This document shows, in pieces, positions 28,214-41,200 of a DNA stretch of 64,000 bases. Source of the stretch: Neodiprion pinetum. Taxonomy: Eukaryota > Arthropoda > Insecta > Hymenoptera > Diprionidae. Numbering within the stretch: position 1 is the first letter of the stretch; each line of letters opens with the position of its first letter. The stretch covers positions 38,409,077 through 38,473,076 of the forward strand of contig NC_060233.1 in the NCBI RefSeq assembly GCF_021155775.2, given 5' to 3'. The notes below the pieces were generated by a model, which saw nothing but the letters and a program-made list of their open reading frames with translations, was not told the origin of the DNA and ran no database searches. A program made the translations under genes and the position numbers.

Positions 28214-28254
28214 ACCCCCACCCTCCCCCCTCTCGGCGGCCCCTCCCCCACCCC
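28214..28254 (-). other. G-quadruplex-prone run on the minus strand
   Basis: The plus strand has six runs of three or more C (CCCCC, CCC, CCCCCC, CCCC, CCCCC, CCCC) within about 40 bases, so the minus strand carries matching G runs. Spacers are 1-2 nt except for one of about 9 nt. This satisfies usual G-quadruplex rules. It sits upstream, in minus-strand sense, of the candidate initiator at 27.93 kb. Confidence 0.6.
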
Positions 28255-29335
28255 ATGACGGTTCTTCCCCCCCGCCTGTAATTTGCTCGGAGGGTTCGAC
28301 TTTTCGTTTTATTCGTTCGTTCTCTCTTCGGCTTCCGATTATCTCTCTCCTTTTCTATCCTTCGGTTTGTTGCTTTGTCTTTTTTTTTTTTTTTCTCAAA
28401 GTGTTTTTTATTTTTATTTTTGTTCATTTTTTTACTGTTTTTTCATTCTAACCCCTCTCCGCGGGTATCGTTGTATATATGTATATACCTATATACTCGC
28501 CAGCCATGAATCTTCCGACCAAACGAACCAAAGGACGCGCGCGGCGCACGCGGTGACCGCCCCTTTAATAGATCACGCTCGTATCTCGCGGCATATACGC
28601 GTGTCGCCATCTGTCGGCTCGACCACATTCCTATAACTTCGGACTACAGTTCTCAGCTGGCGCTGCGGTCACTCTCACCTTTGCCCACCTGCCTTAAGGA
28701 GGATTCTGATCCTTACTGTCCAAGGAACGTCGTATTCGGTATTGGTAGGCCAATTTTACCGGAGCGGGATGGGGGAGAGGGATTCAGGAACACCCTGTGG
28801 TATCCAGTGACAGGAAGAACGAAAACTCGGGTAGTATGTAACGTGTATTTATTAAAGTTGCGAAGGGAGAACTTGATACGTTTATGGGAGAGGAGGAGAA
28901 GAACCGGGACGAAACTGAATATCGCCATTGTACTTATTTCTGAGATGCGTCTGCGTTATCCTCTCTCGGATCAAATAAAATTCCGCTCAATTGAATCGGA
29001 AATATATATATATAGGTATATATATAATACATGTACATATATACAGATACATGAGTATAATGTAGAGATCCATTCCTCCGGCTTGAAGGTAAATATCGTC
29101 AGAATCTTCGTCAGAAAGAGAAACGCAAAATTTCGGAATGAGGAAAAAGAATTTTATTTATTCGAGGTTTGCCGTTTTATGTAAAAAAAAAATATAATAT
29201 TTAATTTACAGGTACATTATATTAACTTACACAGATTAAAAGGATGTATGTATAAAAAATATATATATATATATATATGTAGGCATATAAGTTGTGCCGT
29301 GTATTAATATCGCAAATGTATTTTGCTACAGCACG
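28255..29335. other. Intergenic DNA downstream of the Sp gene
   Basis: The segment is mostly low complexity: T-rich stretches at 28,380-28,440 and TA repeats at 28,999-29,045 and 29,259-29,278. One plus-strand frame of 167 codons crosses it, but it runs through the TA repeats and has no domain. No gene is supported. Confidence 0.55.
29259..29278. repeat. (AT)10 microsatellite
   Basis: There are ten AT units just beyond the likely 3' end of the Sp-family gene. A related TA-rich tract lies at 28,999-29,045. Confidence 0.9.
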
Positions 29336-29341
29336 TTTATT
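29336..29341 (-). promoter_or_regulatory. Candidate poly(A) signal of the Sp-family gene
   Basis: AATAAA on the minus strand lies about 390 nt past the stop codon. It is the first such hexamer downstream of the stop, so it predicts a 3' UTR of about 0.4 kb. Two more AATAAA copies at 29,153-29,162 are alternatives. Confidence 0.4.
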
Positions 29342-29734
29342 TACAAAATTAAAACGAAGTAGGAACTTTCATTCACGCTTTTACGTACAGTGTACAATCG
29401 GATCAATCGCAGCGAAGATACATCTACAGGTATATTGTATGCACAGGCATCAGAGAATCGATGCGAACACCCGAGGTGTCGAATTCCGAACTTCCTGAAC
29501 TGGACAACTTTTGAGAAACAATTTTGTTGAAAAGAAACTGATCAATAATTATCTCTTATCGATTATTTCGAATAGTTTGCATACGATGGGAACAAGCTTA
29601 ATCGTTTTTAGTCCGATTTTGGATTTTTCGGAGCCTCAGAATCCAAACATCGGATGTTAGCGCGTGTCTTAATTAGCAAGCGCGTGTAATCGAATGACAA
29701 TATTAATCTTCTTCTCCTTCGTCTTCTTCGCATT

Positions 29735-31527
29735 TCAGGGCTCGGGATAGCGTCCAGGGATGTGATACTGTCGGGGGGAAAGGGGGTCTGGCAGGAAGGC
29801 GGAAACAGCGGTCTCGTTCTCCTTGTTGGCGTCCTTCCTGGAGGATTTTCTCTTCTGATTTTCGTGGGTCTTGACGTGTTTGGTGAGGTGGTCGCTCCGC
29901 ATGAACTTCTTGTCGCAGGTGGTGCAGGAGAACCTCTTTTCCCCGGTGTGGGTCCTGAGGTGTCGCTGCAGTTCGTCGCTCCTCGTGAACTTTTTCCCAC
30001 AAAATACCCAGTAGCACACGAAGGGCCGTTCGCCGGTGTGCCACCGGATGTGGGCCTTCAGGTGTGACGTCTTTCCGTAGACCTTGCCGCACCCGAGCAC
30101 GTGGCAAATGTGCTGACGCTTTCCGTCGGCGTTCAGCGGCGCCACGCCGTCCATCAGGCAGTTCGGGCATTGGCACCTGGTGCACTTCCTCGACGCCGAC
30201 TTCGCCTCCTCGTTCCCCATGAGCCGGTGCTCAGCCGGCGGCGTCAAGGGCATCGGGGGCCACTGATAAGGGGTTGCGTGCGTCTGGGGACTCGTTGGAA
30301 GGCCGGGGGGTGTCGGAGGCATCGGGTACTGCTGGGGGGGGATCACCGGGGGCATGTGAGCCTGGGTGCTCCAGGAGCTCGGGCTGCACGGCATCGACTG
30401 CATCGTGTAGGACGGGGTCAGCGGCTCGGGGATCTGGCTGTGGCTCGATGTCGGGGCCGAGAACCAGTAGGACGACTGGCTCGGGGATTGGAAGTGGTGC
30501 GGACCCGGGTTGTAGGAGGGGTAGTGAACTCCGCCACCGTAGTCCATCACGTGGCTTTGATGGTGCATCTGCATCGACAAACTCGACATCGGGGTCATGC
30601 CCGCCATTGGTGACATCGACGGCATCCCCGACTGGAAATAAAAAAATGGACGAGACGCTGTTAGACGAATTCTGCAGGTCTTAGCTCGGGTGAAAATAAT
30701 CAATGAATGTTCGACGACGCTTTACCGCGACAATTAACTGAAGTAGAGCGGGGATCGATTCAATGCCTAATTATAAAAATGTATTTGAGAATATTCAATG
30801 AATCGTTCAATCTGATTATCTGCGACCAGGATTTTCGTGGATATGTAGTATACTAATTTGATTTTTGCAAAAAATTTTAACGTTAAATCTATGAATTTAT
30901 TAGAAAGACTTGCCAACATGTGTTCAAATGACTCCACGATATCTGATTATAAATCCAAGTTTTTGTAAACACGCTTACCTTTATTTAGGGAACATTGTTT
31001 TAACGCAAGCGTAAATCTAATATGATAGACAAGTTGAGTGAATTATGGAATATACTTCGTAATAAAATTTCGACCTTACTGTAAATGGATGAAAAAATTT
31101 TATACTTGCAACGTTTATTGGTCGTGACGCATAGCATATTTTTATTAAATTTTTGGACAACGATCATTCTATGAAAGCGCGCGCGGATTGGATTTGAAAC
31201 AATTGTAAACGAAACTACGAAAAAAAATCGCAATTCTTACCGAGCGGTATAATACAGAATGAGATGAAAATTGTTGCAGAAAAGCAATGATATTTTTTAA
31301 CATTAATCTCGTTTAGAATTTTCACCAAAAACTTATGAAAATTGTTGATTTTATTTACCACGTATTCTAAACCGAACCACTCGTATGCGCTCATTCACGC
31401 ATTATAATTCTTGAATTTATTACATCCATGCGTATGAATATCAAAAACTAAAGATAATTAGAATAACTGTAACATATAGTAATACGCATTTATAACGGAC
31501 CTGTTGATACTGCATCACTTGAGCCAT
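29735..31527 (-). CDS. btd: Sp-family zinc-finger transcription factor, buttonhead/Sp5 class
   Basis: The coding sequence joins 31,527-31,501 to 30,631-29,735 (phase-0 intron, donor CAG|GTCCGT, acceptor TTTCCAG) and gives 307 residues. Exon 1 encodes only MAQVMQYQQ. The N-terminal half is rich in Met, Pro, Ser, Gln and His and contains PLTPP near residue 138. A buttonhead box (CTRCQCPNCL, 159-168) precedes three C2H2 fingers with ligands C185/C190/H203/H207, C215/C220/H233/H237 and C245/C248/H261/H265, joined by TGERPF and TGEKRF linkers. A short basic tail follows. This architecture defines the Sp family, whose members bind GC/GT boxes in the nucleus. The basic stretch after finger 3 (NQKRK) favours Sp5/buttonhead over Sp6-9 or Sp1-4. 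In insects buttonhead patterns head segments and appendages. The N-terminal Sp box (SPLALLAATC-like) is not visible, so an upstream exon may be missing. Family assignment is firm; the subclass is less certain. Confidence 0.9.
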
Positions 31528-32240
31528 CGCACTTTGCACTGCTCCAAAAACTGGCGTTGGTTTTTCACGCCGTTCCAGCGATTGTGTTTAACGATGTTCA
31601 AGAACAGAGAAAAAATATCACCACGGCACTACAAGATTCGTTGAATTGTAAACGCACGCGTGCATATTCCGAATTTTTGAGGTAAAACGTTTCACTGCAC
31701 AAGCCGCTCAACTCGCAGCGAAAACAAAACTAAATGACGAAAAGAAGCAAAAATATGAATCAGCGTTTTTCATCGCCTTCTTTTTCTCCCGCGTACAAGT
31801 TTTTCACCAAGTTAACCGGACTCGCATCGTCGGCCTGTTCGCCTAAGGCCGTTCCTCGTATAATTGCCGGTTCCTGGCGTGTCGCTAGGGTTTTAATAAC
31901 CTGGTGGACACCGCGAGGAGTAGAGGGAGGCTGCAACGGTGCCCGGAGTTCGGCGGTGGGGGGAGGCGTTGCATCCTCAGCCACCCGAGGGCCATAGGAC
32001 CTTAGGGTCGGGACGAGGCGCATGCGCACTCCCCACCTCGCCATCGACGTCGACTCCCCCCCCGCCTCCCCCTGAGGTCCTGCAGGGGTCTCGAGGAGGT
32101 AGAACGGATTCATAAATCAACCCTAGCTAGGGATCGGGGTGTACTTCGACTTAAGGAGGCCCCGAGGGTTTCTTTGGGACGCTGCAGGAACCGCGGAGAT
32201 TCTTAGGAAATTTTTTTACCCCCACCACTTCACACCCCGC
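31528..32240 (-). promoter_or_regulatory. Probable 5' UTR and promoter region of the Sp gene
   Basis: In minus-strand sense this is immediately upstream of the start codon. The frame of exon 1 stays open only about 20 codons upstream before an in-frame TAA, with no earlier ATG, which supports the chosen start. A GC-rich island at about 31,900-32,100 contrasts with the AT-rich flanks. A 117-codon open frame there lacks any Sp-family motif. A perfect palindrome, CCCTAGCTAGGG, lies at 32,121-32,132. The transcription start is not resolved. Confidence 0.4.
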
Positions 32241-35200
32241 CAGCGAGATGAAATGATCCCTGCGTTACGGGGTTGTGATTTCTGTGTCGTAAGGAGCCTT
32301 GAAGCTTCTTGATTACGGAAATTACCGATAATACCGTGTCACGGTTACCGAATCATCGGTTTCGATGCAATCGCATTAATAAAATATATCTTCACAATCG
32401 ATGTTAAATTCTGAATACAACTATTACTGGTTGAAGTTCAGCGGTATCGTATTTGAAACAGTATCAGTACCGTACTGAAACGTCAAAGTGACGCAGACCT
32501 TATTCATTATTTGCAAACTGTGGAAGTAGCATCTGCTGATCGTCTTATCGTTTCAAATCGAAAGAACACAATCTGAGTATGGATTTCTTCAAAGCTCTTA
32601 ATTCGATTCTTAATAACAAACTAAAATTTCGACACAACTTGTATTAACAATTTTATTTATCGATCACTAAGTTTCCAATGTGTTTTAAGTATTCATCATC
32701 ACATAGTTTTCCGTTACAATCATGGGATGAAAGGGAAAGCACCGTACATAACGAAGTGAGAAATGGTCCGTGTCGATTGGATTAGCACGGTAGTTTTGGG
32801 GCATGAAGAAGCGAAATCTGGAGAAGGGAATTTGGTGAAAAAGGGTTTTTGAAATTCTCAAGACAGATTGAAGACGTGATGAAGCTCGCGAGGAACCGGC
32901 ACAACGTGATAACCGGCGGCATCCCAACGGTGAGTGTAGGAATCTAGGAGAATGGTGCAGTGGTTGTTGGCCCCATAAATCCGTAAAGCTCGAATCGTCG
33001 CGAAGCAGGAGGTGTAAGGTACGTACTAAAAAGCCAACAATACACAAACCGGCAGGGCTTCCATCTGGCCTTAAGGTCCCGGTTTATGACCGGCTGTAAA
33101 ACGATTATCGTCACTGACGTAATGACATTTTCGCGTGCTACCGATCTGTACCGGTCTCATGGTACTTTTTTACTGGCAGACAAATTTACAGCCTGCGTCA
33201 AGCTCCTGGCCAACCGATCACACGCACCTTGCCAAAATTTAGCCCAACAATGGCAGACAATGGGGAACAGTACAAACCCCAGGCCAAGGGGGTGTTTCAT
33301 TTTCGCCCTCTAGATTTGGCGGCCATATACCGTGGAAAAAAGGTTACCTTGGGGCGAATTAGACGATGAATTTTACGAATATTTAATCGATACAAGCAGT
33401 GCCAAACTGGGTCCATTTAATTGAACCGAGTTTCAAGTGAACGATTTCGTGGACGATCGAAATTTGGAAGTATTAGTCCTTTTGGAGGAATTTTTAACGA
33501 TCGGTAATTCTACCTTAGCCTCTTTTTGCAACTGCAGCTTATTCTTCATCCATATTTTTTTTGTTTTTTTACCTTTTTTCGTTTGGAGTTTCTTTACAAC
33601 TAATTAGCACAATCGTTGAATGTTATCAATTCACGCATGATTGACATCGAGCTGCTAATCGTCTTTACCCGTTGCTATCATGGTCGTTTTATGCCTGAAA
33701 CTTTGCTACAGTCATTTATCAGACATAAGATACTCGCAGGTTTTATTTACACAGCTTCAGAACGCCATTAACTCGTTGGACTGACAGCTGAAAGCTGCAA
33801 GAACGAGATAAAGAGGGAACGCTTTTTATCTTTTCAAATCTTCAGGTATCACAGAACAGAAACTTGCGCAGCGGGTACAAAAAAGTTGCGGTCAAGTGCG
33901 ACAATGTCTCTAATTCCACTAATTATCACCGAACTTGTGTTTCGCCGAAAAAGGGTTCCCCGTCAATATTCAAAAAGATGCCATGTGGTTTTTACCCTTG
34001 CGCATGAATAAACAGGCATCCGTCAAGCTTAGTGACACGAGATAAAACAATCAATAGATACAGTCTACACTATTTTTCGTCGATGTCATCAATCATTCGT
34101 TTGTGCAGATGCTACGTGGTCTTGTCCGCGTGTCCCGCTCAAAATCGATTCTTCGAACTTACGGTAGAGACGTCTTTATGCGTACAGTAGGGTTTTTCCT
34201 GTAAGCGAAGTTTTGCAAACATCGACCAGAAGCAATGGTAGAAATGCCGGATATACTTCTGTCCGGTACCTGTGTAAGTTATGTCGTAAATCTTAGACGC
34301 GTCTCCGTCATAAACACGTTGCAGGAAGCGATCCTCCGCCCAGAGAAACCCTTCCTTGGTCAGGGATGCATTGTTCGCAATAATAAACTCCTGAGTGACT
34401 CCGTTAGGGGTAAATTGCTCAACCGGTAAACACTACTCCCACGTGATCTGCAGGACCCCTCCCATGAAATTTCATACATCCCTCACCGCAAGAACTTGCT
34501 CGGAAATAGCGTCGATCACCCACTAATCACGATCATTCACCCTTAACAAGACGAACTTTGGACTCGACTTTTACTCAAACAGCGATCCCTTCTCCCATTA
34601 GAAAATATTACTCACGATTCAATGCAAAACTTTTAGTCATATCAAGTTTCGACTCCCAAATTTGCTTACTAATTGTAAGCATGGTTAAACGTTCTCACAT
34701 TCTACAGTTGGAAATACTCGATGGAGTGTTGGAGGCTGAACAGATCACTGGCAGCGGTCACTCGCAACCAACGGGCTGATCAGCCATCATACCTGATACC
34801 GCACAAGGTTTTGCGGTGAGTAGACTTCGTCACTGTTCGAAAACAAAAGGATCGTACGAAACAAATCACGCTAAGGGTTGTGGAATGTCTTTTCGGTGGT
34901 CTGAAAGGCACCCCGTGCGCCGAGCAAGGTGTGTCTAATCGTTGAGTGGGGTGAAGAAAGAGTCCTAAAACGAACCGGGTGGGTGCCAAGATTTGAGAGA
35001 CATTCAGGCGCGATGAAGCGATGCAAATCAGGAGGCAGGTTTTCGCTCGAACCCTGATCCTCACCCCCGAATTTTTGCCTTGCCATTCCTTTGGACCACT
35101 CTTTGCACAGGAAGCCGTAAAATGCGGCGTAAGAATCTCGTGGAACACTTCGTTCGCAAATCACTGGACAATCAAAGATGTTGTGAAATTAATTTAATCC

Positions 35201-38200
35201 GGTTCTATATTCGAGGTGGATTTTCGTTCGCGTTTTAAGTGTTTGAAAAAAATGTTAACGATATTTATAAAGGTTAATACGGCTGTTAGCGGTTATGGTT
35301 ATCCTCGGGGATGTTTGAGAATTGTCGGGGTAATAACGAGCTCCCTTGCTTACAATGGAAAGGAGATATCCTCTCGTCAATCGTAACTCAAAAACGTTTA
35401 TAGTTTCTCTTTTAAAGAAATCGGCAGACGTTTATACGCTCCCATCGCGATAGATTTCCTTCTTTATGGGATCCGAGACCCGGGTTCGCCACCTGCACCG
35501 TCTAGCAGCCAGAGGAGCATCCCTTACCTCGGATAGGCAACCTGAGCAAGGATCAGGTGGACTACACCGCCAGCTCACACGACTATCTCGCAGCGCCAAC
35601 CTTTGAAGAACTTGTACGGACACTAATCTGCTCAATGATGCACCATGACCTGCCACGTTCCCAGTAAGGTCGCTGTCGGGACGCGGTTGATATTTCGGTT
35701 GTTTTTTCCGCCCGATGTATTTCTCGAGCGATTTTAGAAAAGCATGCGAACACTTCAGGTTACACCGAGATTGCTGAAGGTGCGTGAATTTCGTTAAAAG
35801 CCGAGGTAAAAAGTGAAGCGCGAATTCCTGTTCGCAGCATTTTTGAAGTCCCAAATGTGGCCTAAGCTGACCCGAATCTGCACAAGAAGACGCTAAGCAC
35901 CCTGACTACATAGAAAGCCATACAATCGAACAATGGGACCCTGCACAACTATCGCTTAGCTCCGAAGTGTAAAGGCTAATGGAGCGAATCTGTGCAGTTT
36001 CGAGTTTTCACACGCTGCCTTATACGAACGTCAGATTTCCAAAGCTGCCCACGGCTGAACTCCTCTGCAGGCAGAAGACGTCGGTCATAAGCCGAGGATT
36101 AAACGGATCTGACTGAGGATGAGCACGCTGGAAATGCCCGTCGCTCACGTGATATCTGCCTTATTTACGTACCTGTAATCTACTTTTCTGCACCCAAAAC
36201 TCTGGCGGGTAGGGTGTACCCTCACTGAATATAATCCCAGACCAGCGGTAGTCGAAACCTGTAGGTACGGTTAATCGGGTTAAACTGGGATTAGCACGTC
36301 GTAAACAGAAGATTACAACTGGTGGATGAGTGTAATTTGGCCGATACGAGAACGGTGCAGTTTCCTTGATCCAGAGGTGAACAAAATATATCGAACGATC
36401 ACCACAAGTCGATGGAAATTGCATGGAATCAGGAGAATGACGGGGCTGCAGATGTTTAGAAAACGACTGAATCACCGCTCTCGGACTTTGGACAATTATC
36501 AGGCAAATGCCTGAAGACTTAGACAAGTGTTGATGCGTGGCACATTTGGCCCAACGCTTCTCGCGGTAGGAGTAGGAAGAAGGGGGAGGATATTAATTGA
36601 ATCGGTAATCAGCGGTGCCTAATTACAACTCTTGAGTTAATCGGCGTCGTTTTCTCGCGTCATTTGCGTGCAGGCATTTCAGGATGACTCGAATGGCCCG
36701 GGGGACGCTGAGCGGGAACACGGATGGACGGACCCGACCGACTCTGCGGACGCTTACGCGTCATTAATCATTTTTTGGGGAAGCAGTCGAGCCTAGCATA
36801 GGTCTTCGGTGTTGGTTATGTCGGATACCAAGCCGACGAGCAACCGCGAGCCTCGGGTCTGCGAACAATGGCGCCCAGTGCTCATTTGTTACCCGGTCTT
36901 TATAGACAAAGACCAGCCGCGATTGAACTTGGACACCGGGAACAAAGCATGGCTAAAATTTTGTTTGCTTTCGACGTTTCGACCCCTTACACGCTTTCAC
37001 GCTTCGAGCTCCGCGATTACTCGCGTTGTATCAATTACGATCTCCGCGGAAGAGATTATTAATATAACACCATCTTCGAGAAGATTGTCCGATTCACGAC
37101 GGATGATCGGATCTGGCTTCGAAGTGTTTTTTTGCTTCCTCTTCTCTCCTTTCTTTATACAACAATTGTTCAGAAGGTGTCGGAAGCATCAGAGACGAGG
37201 TGCCGAATTCAGGGGAGAGTGAGAAGAGGAACCCTTTGGAAGGTGATGTGTCTGCGTCACTACCTGTTGCGCGTCTCCTATATTTCTCTGTCGAACAAGA
37301 GGTTTTGGCAGGATCGCGATCAGCGGCGCTCCGAAGAGATATAAAAAGCTAGCCGGCAGCTGGGGTGCCTTTTGCGTTATGGTAGAAGCCGCAAGCCCCG
37401 CGTGAGAATTCGCCGGTCAAAGAGTACCGGCGTATTGTGACGTAACACTATTACACAACCAACTTTTGTCCGCGATTCCTACACACCCGTTACCATGGAC
37501 TACACTCGCATTCCGCCCCCGATCTGCAAAAGACTCCAAAGTCATCCATCCAGCGTGCAGACGTGGAACATTGTTGCTCAACTTTTCGCGTTCGCCAGAA
37601 ATCTTTCAAAGGAATGAACCTTGTTCACGTTTTCACGTTTCGCGTAATCGTTCCTGCCTCTGGCGACGATTGAAGCCACGTGTCAAGCATGTGTTCGACA
37701 TCCCGGTTTCCATTAATCCCTGAACCAGTAACGATGGGATCTCCGATATTGTTTTCAAAGATTACAAAATCTACGGCGAGGAGCTCAGGCGTATACAAAT
37801 GAGATTGTAAAGGTAGGGATGGCACTTCTCTCAAAACTCGACTCGGAGTTTGAAAACAAGTTAAGATGACGAAGATTATCTATTAAGCTTATAATCCCGG
37901 TGACTAATCGGTGAGACAGAGCGCTATTACGTCCGCTCAATTTTGACCACATGTATTCACTCGTAATTGGCTTAACCGCAACCAACGTTTGGCCACCACC
38001 CAGTAGCGAGTACTTTTCTCAGCCCGATTTACGTGCCGTTTAAATGCGACGGTCGGATTTCATTCCCTTTTGGCGTACCTACGTTTCGGGGTTATCCTCC
38101 GTGACAACCATTGCACTGTGCCCTCTTAAGTCTAGGACCCAATGCTTCATTGACACTGACATGATCTTCCAGTACACCCTTCCTAGCACTAACCCTTTGG

Positions 38201-41200
38201 ACTCCCTAGGTAGACAAACGGTCGGAATTTGAATATGCAAGAACCCGGATAAATTCAGTGGTTAAATTCTTTCGGTATGTCGTAATTCCTGACTTTTCCC
38301 AGTTCCCTCAGTCTGCCTCAACGCTCTTTTTATTTCCCCCACAAAAACCGGAAGTCCATGAATAAAACGCACACAACAGCCCATCACTCAACGGATTTTT
38401 CGAACGTCTGAACACAATTAGCCGAGCAGCGGATTAAGAAACTAATTGTCGAATGCATTATGCATCTCCGCATATTACCGGCCGTTGCAGTGCAAGTCAT
38501 GCGACATGCAGCTGACGCAGCGACGAAGCAACGTGAATTTATACGGAAAGAAAATTTTGTCGAAGACTGCAGCGGTTATCCGGATTACCGTTTCACGTAA
38601 ACATGGTTGTAGGACCATGTCTCCAGGCTGGAAAGACCGCACATTTCTGTGTAGCTGTGCACGTGGATGAAAAGTGCCCGAATTTCCCCAAGGACGCAGT
38701 TTACAGATGTCGGTAACATACTTTTCTAGACCGTAGCTCGAAGACTGTCTTCTACACTTCGCACAGGATCAAGAAGTCAGAGTTCTTCCACCGCCTTCGA
38801 GGAAATTTCTGAATCCCGTCGGTCAGTTATTATCTATAATCTACCCTCTGCAGCGTGCGTCTTTACACCGATCTACGTAAACGTGAATAATTTTTTTCCC
38901 GGAGCGCAGAGACGGTAATCCTCCTCGAAAAGTCGATCCCTAAAGAATAGGTACCCGCACCCCCCGCTGCTAGGGAAGTTGACTTTAGCGGTGAGAAGTG
39001 CAGGCGAATTTCTAAAACAACACGCCCAGCTCCCTACTAAGCATCAAGTCAAAACGTACGCCTGCCTGCAAATATCGGTGTAACCCGAAATGTCAAAAAA
39101 AAAACTGCATCTGGCGACGGAAAACATTCCATGCAGAGTCACGTTCGATTTCACTTCTCAGTTTCGGTAACGCGGTTGCCGTCTTTTCGCCGCTTGAGTA
39201 GCGTCTGATATTCACCCAAATAAGGCTCGAAAAAATGACTACAGGAGGGATGCTGGGAAGGGAAGGCGAAAGGACGAGGAACGGCGTTGTGCCCCAAGGG
39301 CTCATCGGCGGGGCAGGTTTAATTACTACCGGACCTCTTTGTTTTAACGGACGTTGCTGCAGTGGCGGTTAACGCTTTTGTTGCGAGGGTGTTTCGGATT
39401 TCTCTCCGGCGGCGGGTAGGCACAAGGATACATCCGAGCCTAGGATATGATTTGTGTGTCAGCCTCCAGGAACACAGACTCCGGGCTGCAGGGTCCGAGG
39501 TCCGCCGCCGATGGGCCCGGCTACGCGGTGAGACCGCAAGGTCGGACTGATCAAACACGTGTCCGTATCCCATGTCAAGCCTGAACGAAATTAAAATTGA
39601 TAATTGCTTCTCCTAGAAAATAGCCCACGACGTTCCAGGTAAAACCGTAAAAATATTTGATACCAAACTCGGACTATATTCAGCTTTTTTCCTATCCGCG
39701 GTTTCGCCGACAGCCGCGCGGAGGTAATTATCAAGATTCAATCCAATTATAAGCCTGCGAATTACTTGCTGGTAACGAAATCTTTCAACTGTCGAAAGAA
39801 ATTTTACTTATTACAAATATTTTCAATCAAAACTAACACGTGTGTCTGTGATACAGAAAACTCAGTGGCATCTTCGAATCTTAAATTTCTCTCCGTGTAA
39901 TATGTACCAATTAATTGGGCAACCACGTCAATGTATAGACCTGCATTTCTCGGAGTAAAGAGTCGTCATTAATCACCCGTTTAAAATGTGTGTAAGTGGT
40001 TCAACCGGTATGAGATATATATATGTATATATATTCTTTGCAAAACACATACAGACACACGGGCATTATTCGCTCGGTCATTTACTTTGGAGTAGAAAAA
40101 CAAACAAGTCGTGAACTGCCGGCTAAGAAATAGAGTGGTGATGATTTGGCAAAAGTTTTTTTTTTTTTTCTGTTGGTTTCTTCTTTCCGACGAAATGGAT
40201 GTTTGCTATTGGGATTCAACAAGTATCGGCAAAGGCTGTTGCGTTTTGGTCGAGGTGAAATAAGTTATTCAATCGGGTATTTCATTCAACGTACATTCAG
40301 GGGGATAAAATAAAAACCGAGTGACTCGGGCTTTAATGAAATATCTTAATCAGTTTGTTTGAGGATAAATTATACACATGTTTTAGTATGTATAATGAAC
40401 ATAGTAACTGTATCTTTTTATATTATATCAAACATGTATAGAACATTAGCCCTCATTACTTTTTTCAGATTTATTCGTTCGTCCATTCCATCATTCATTC
40501 AATCCATACGTGGATTATTTTTTTTTTTAACAGGTGTATAATGTCGTAATTGTAAATTTAAATTGTCTTTTCATCGCTAAAATTGTCTCTTAGATTTTGA
40601 TTTATTTATTTTCTTTTTTCTCTTTCGATACTCTTTCTTTAACTTTTATATTTTTGTTGAAGTGTTCACTTTTTTTGTTTTGAATGTATGTCTTTTGGTT
40701 ACTCGACTTTTGGTAACCAGTTAATGAACATCTTCGTAGGTTGATGTTAACGATGGCAACATGTTCGTCAGAATGCTAAATTCCTCTTTTTGCATTATCG
40801 AAGATCACTCAAACAAGTTTTATAGTTGTTTCACTCTCTCTGGGTCGATACGTAATAATGGTTAAAATTATTATCGCAGTCTAATTGCTCAGAATAAACC
40901 TATAGAATACCGAGAGACTAAAATTTCAGTACGTTTTTCTCTGAAGAGAGTTCTTGGCAGAAGATGCATCTTACGAAGATAAGTGTAGCTAGTAAAGAAT
41001 CATACCACGCGTCTAACTCCATAAGTCAAATTCTCATCAGTCCTTGCTTTGATTATTTAGCGGGTATATTCGAATCGTTAGAGACTCTCAAATATATTGA
41101 AAGTATAAAAATGTATCATGCAGAAATTGCAACAAGTATCTGAACGATTTTTTCACTTTAACCACTTCGAGCACTGAAAGTCTTCGTAAAAGGACATGGG

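Noticed and set aside
28681..29184. Plus-strand ORF of 167 codons
   Set aside because: It runs through TA repeats, has no domain, and shows an AT-driven tail of Ile, Tyr, Lys and Asn; it is probably chance.
30101..30684. Long plus-strand ORFs of 170 and 136 codons
   Set aside because: They are antisense shadows of the GC-rich zinc-finger exon on the minus strand.
31760..32113. 117-codon minus-strand ORF just upstream of the Sp gene
   Set aside because: I considered it as the missing N-terminal exon, but it has no Sp-box motif and no good donor joining it to 31,527; GC-rich promoter DNA explains it.
35432..35854. 140-codon minus-strand ORF
   Set aside because: No recognisable domain, no start context of note and no flanking exons.
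37340..37348. TATAAAAAG promoter-like motif on the plus strand
   Set aside because: No credible gene follows within several kilobases; isolated TATA-like strings are common in AT-rich DNA.
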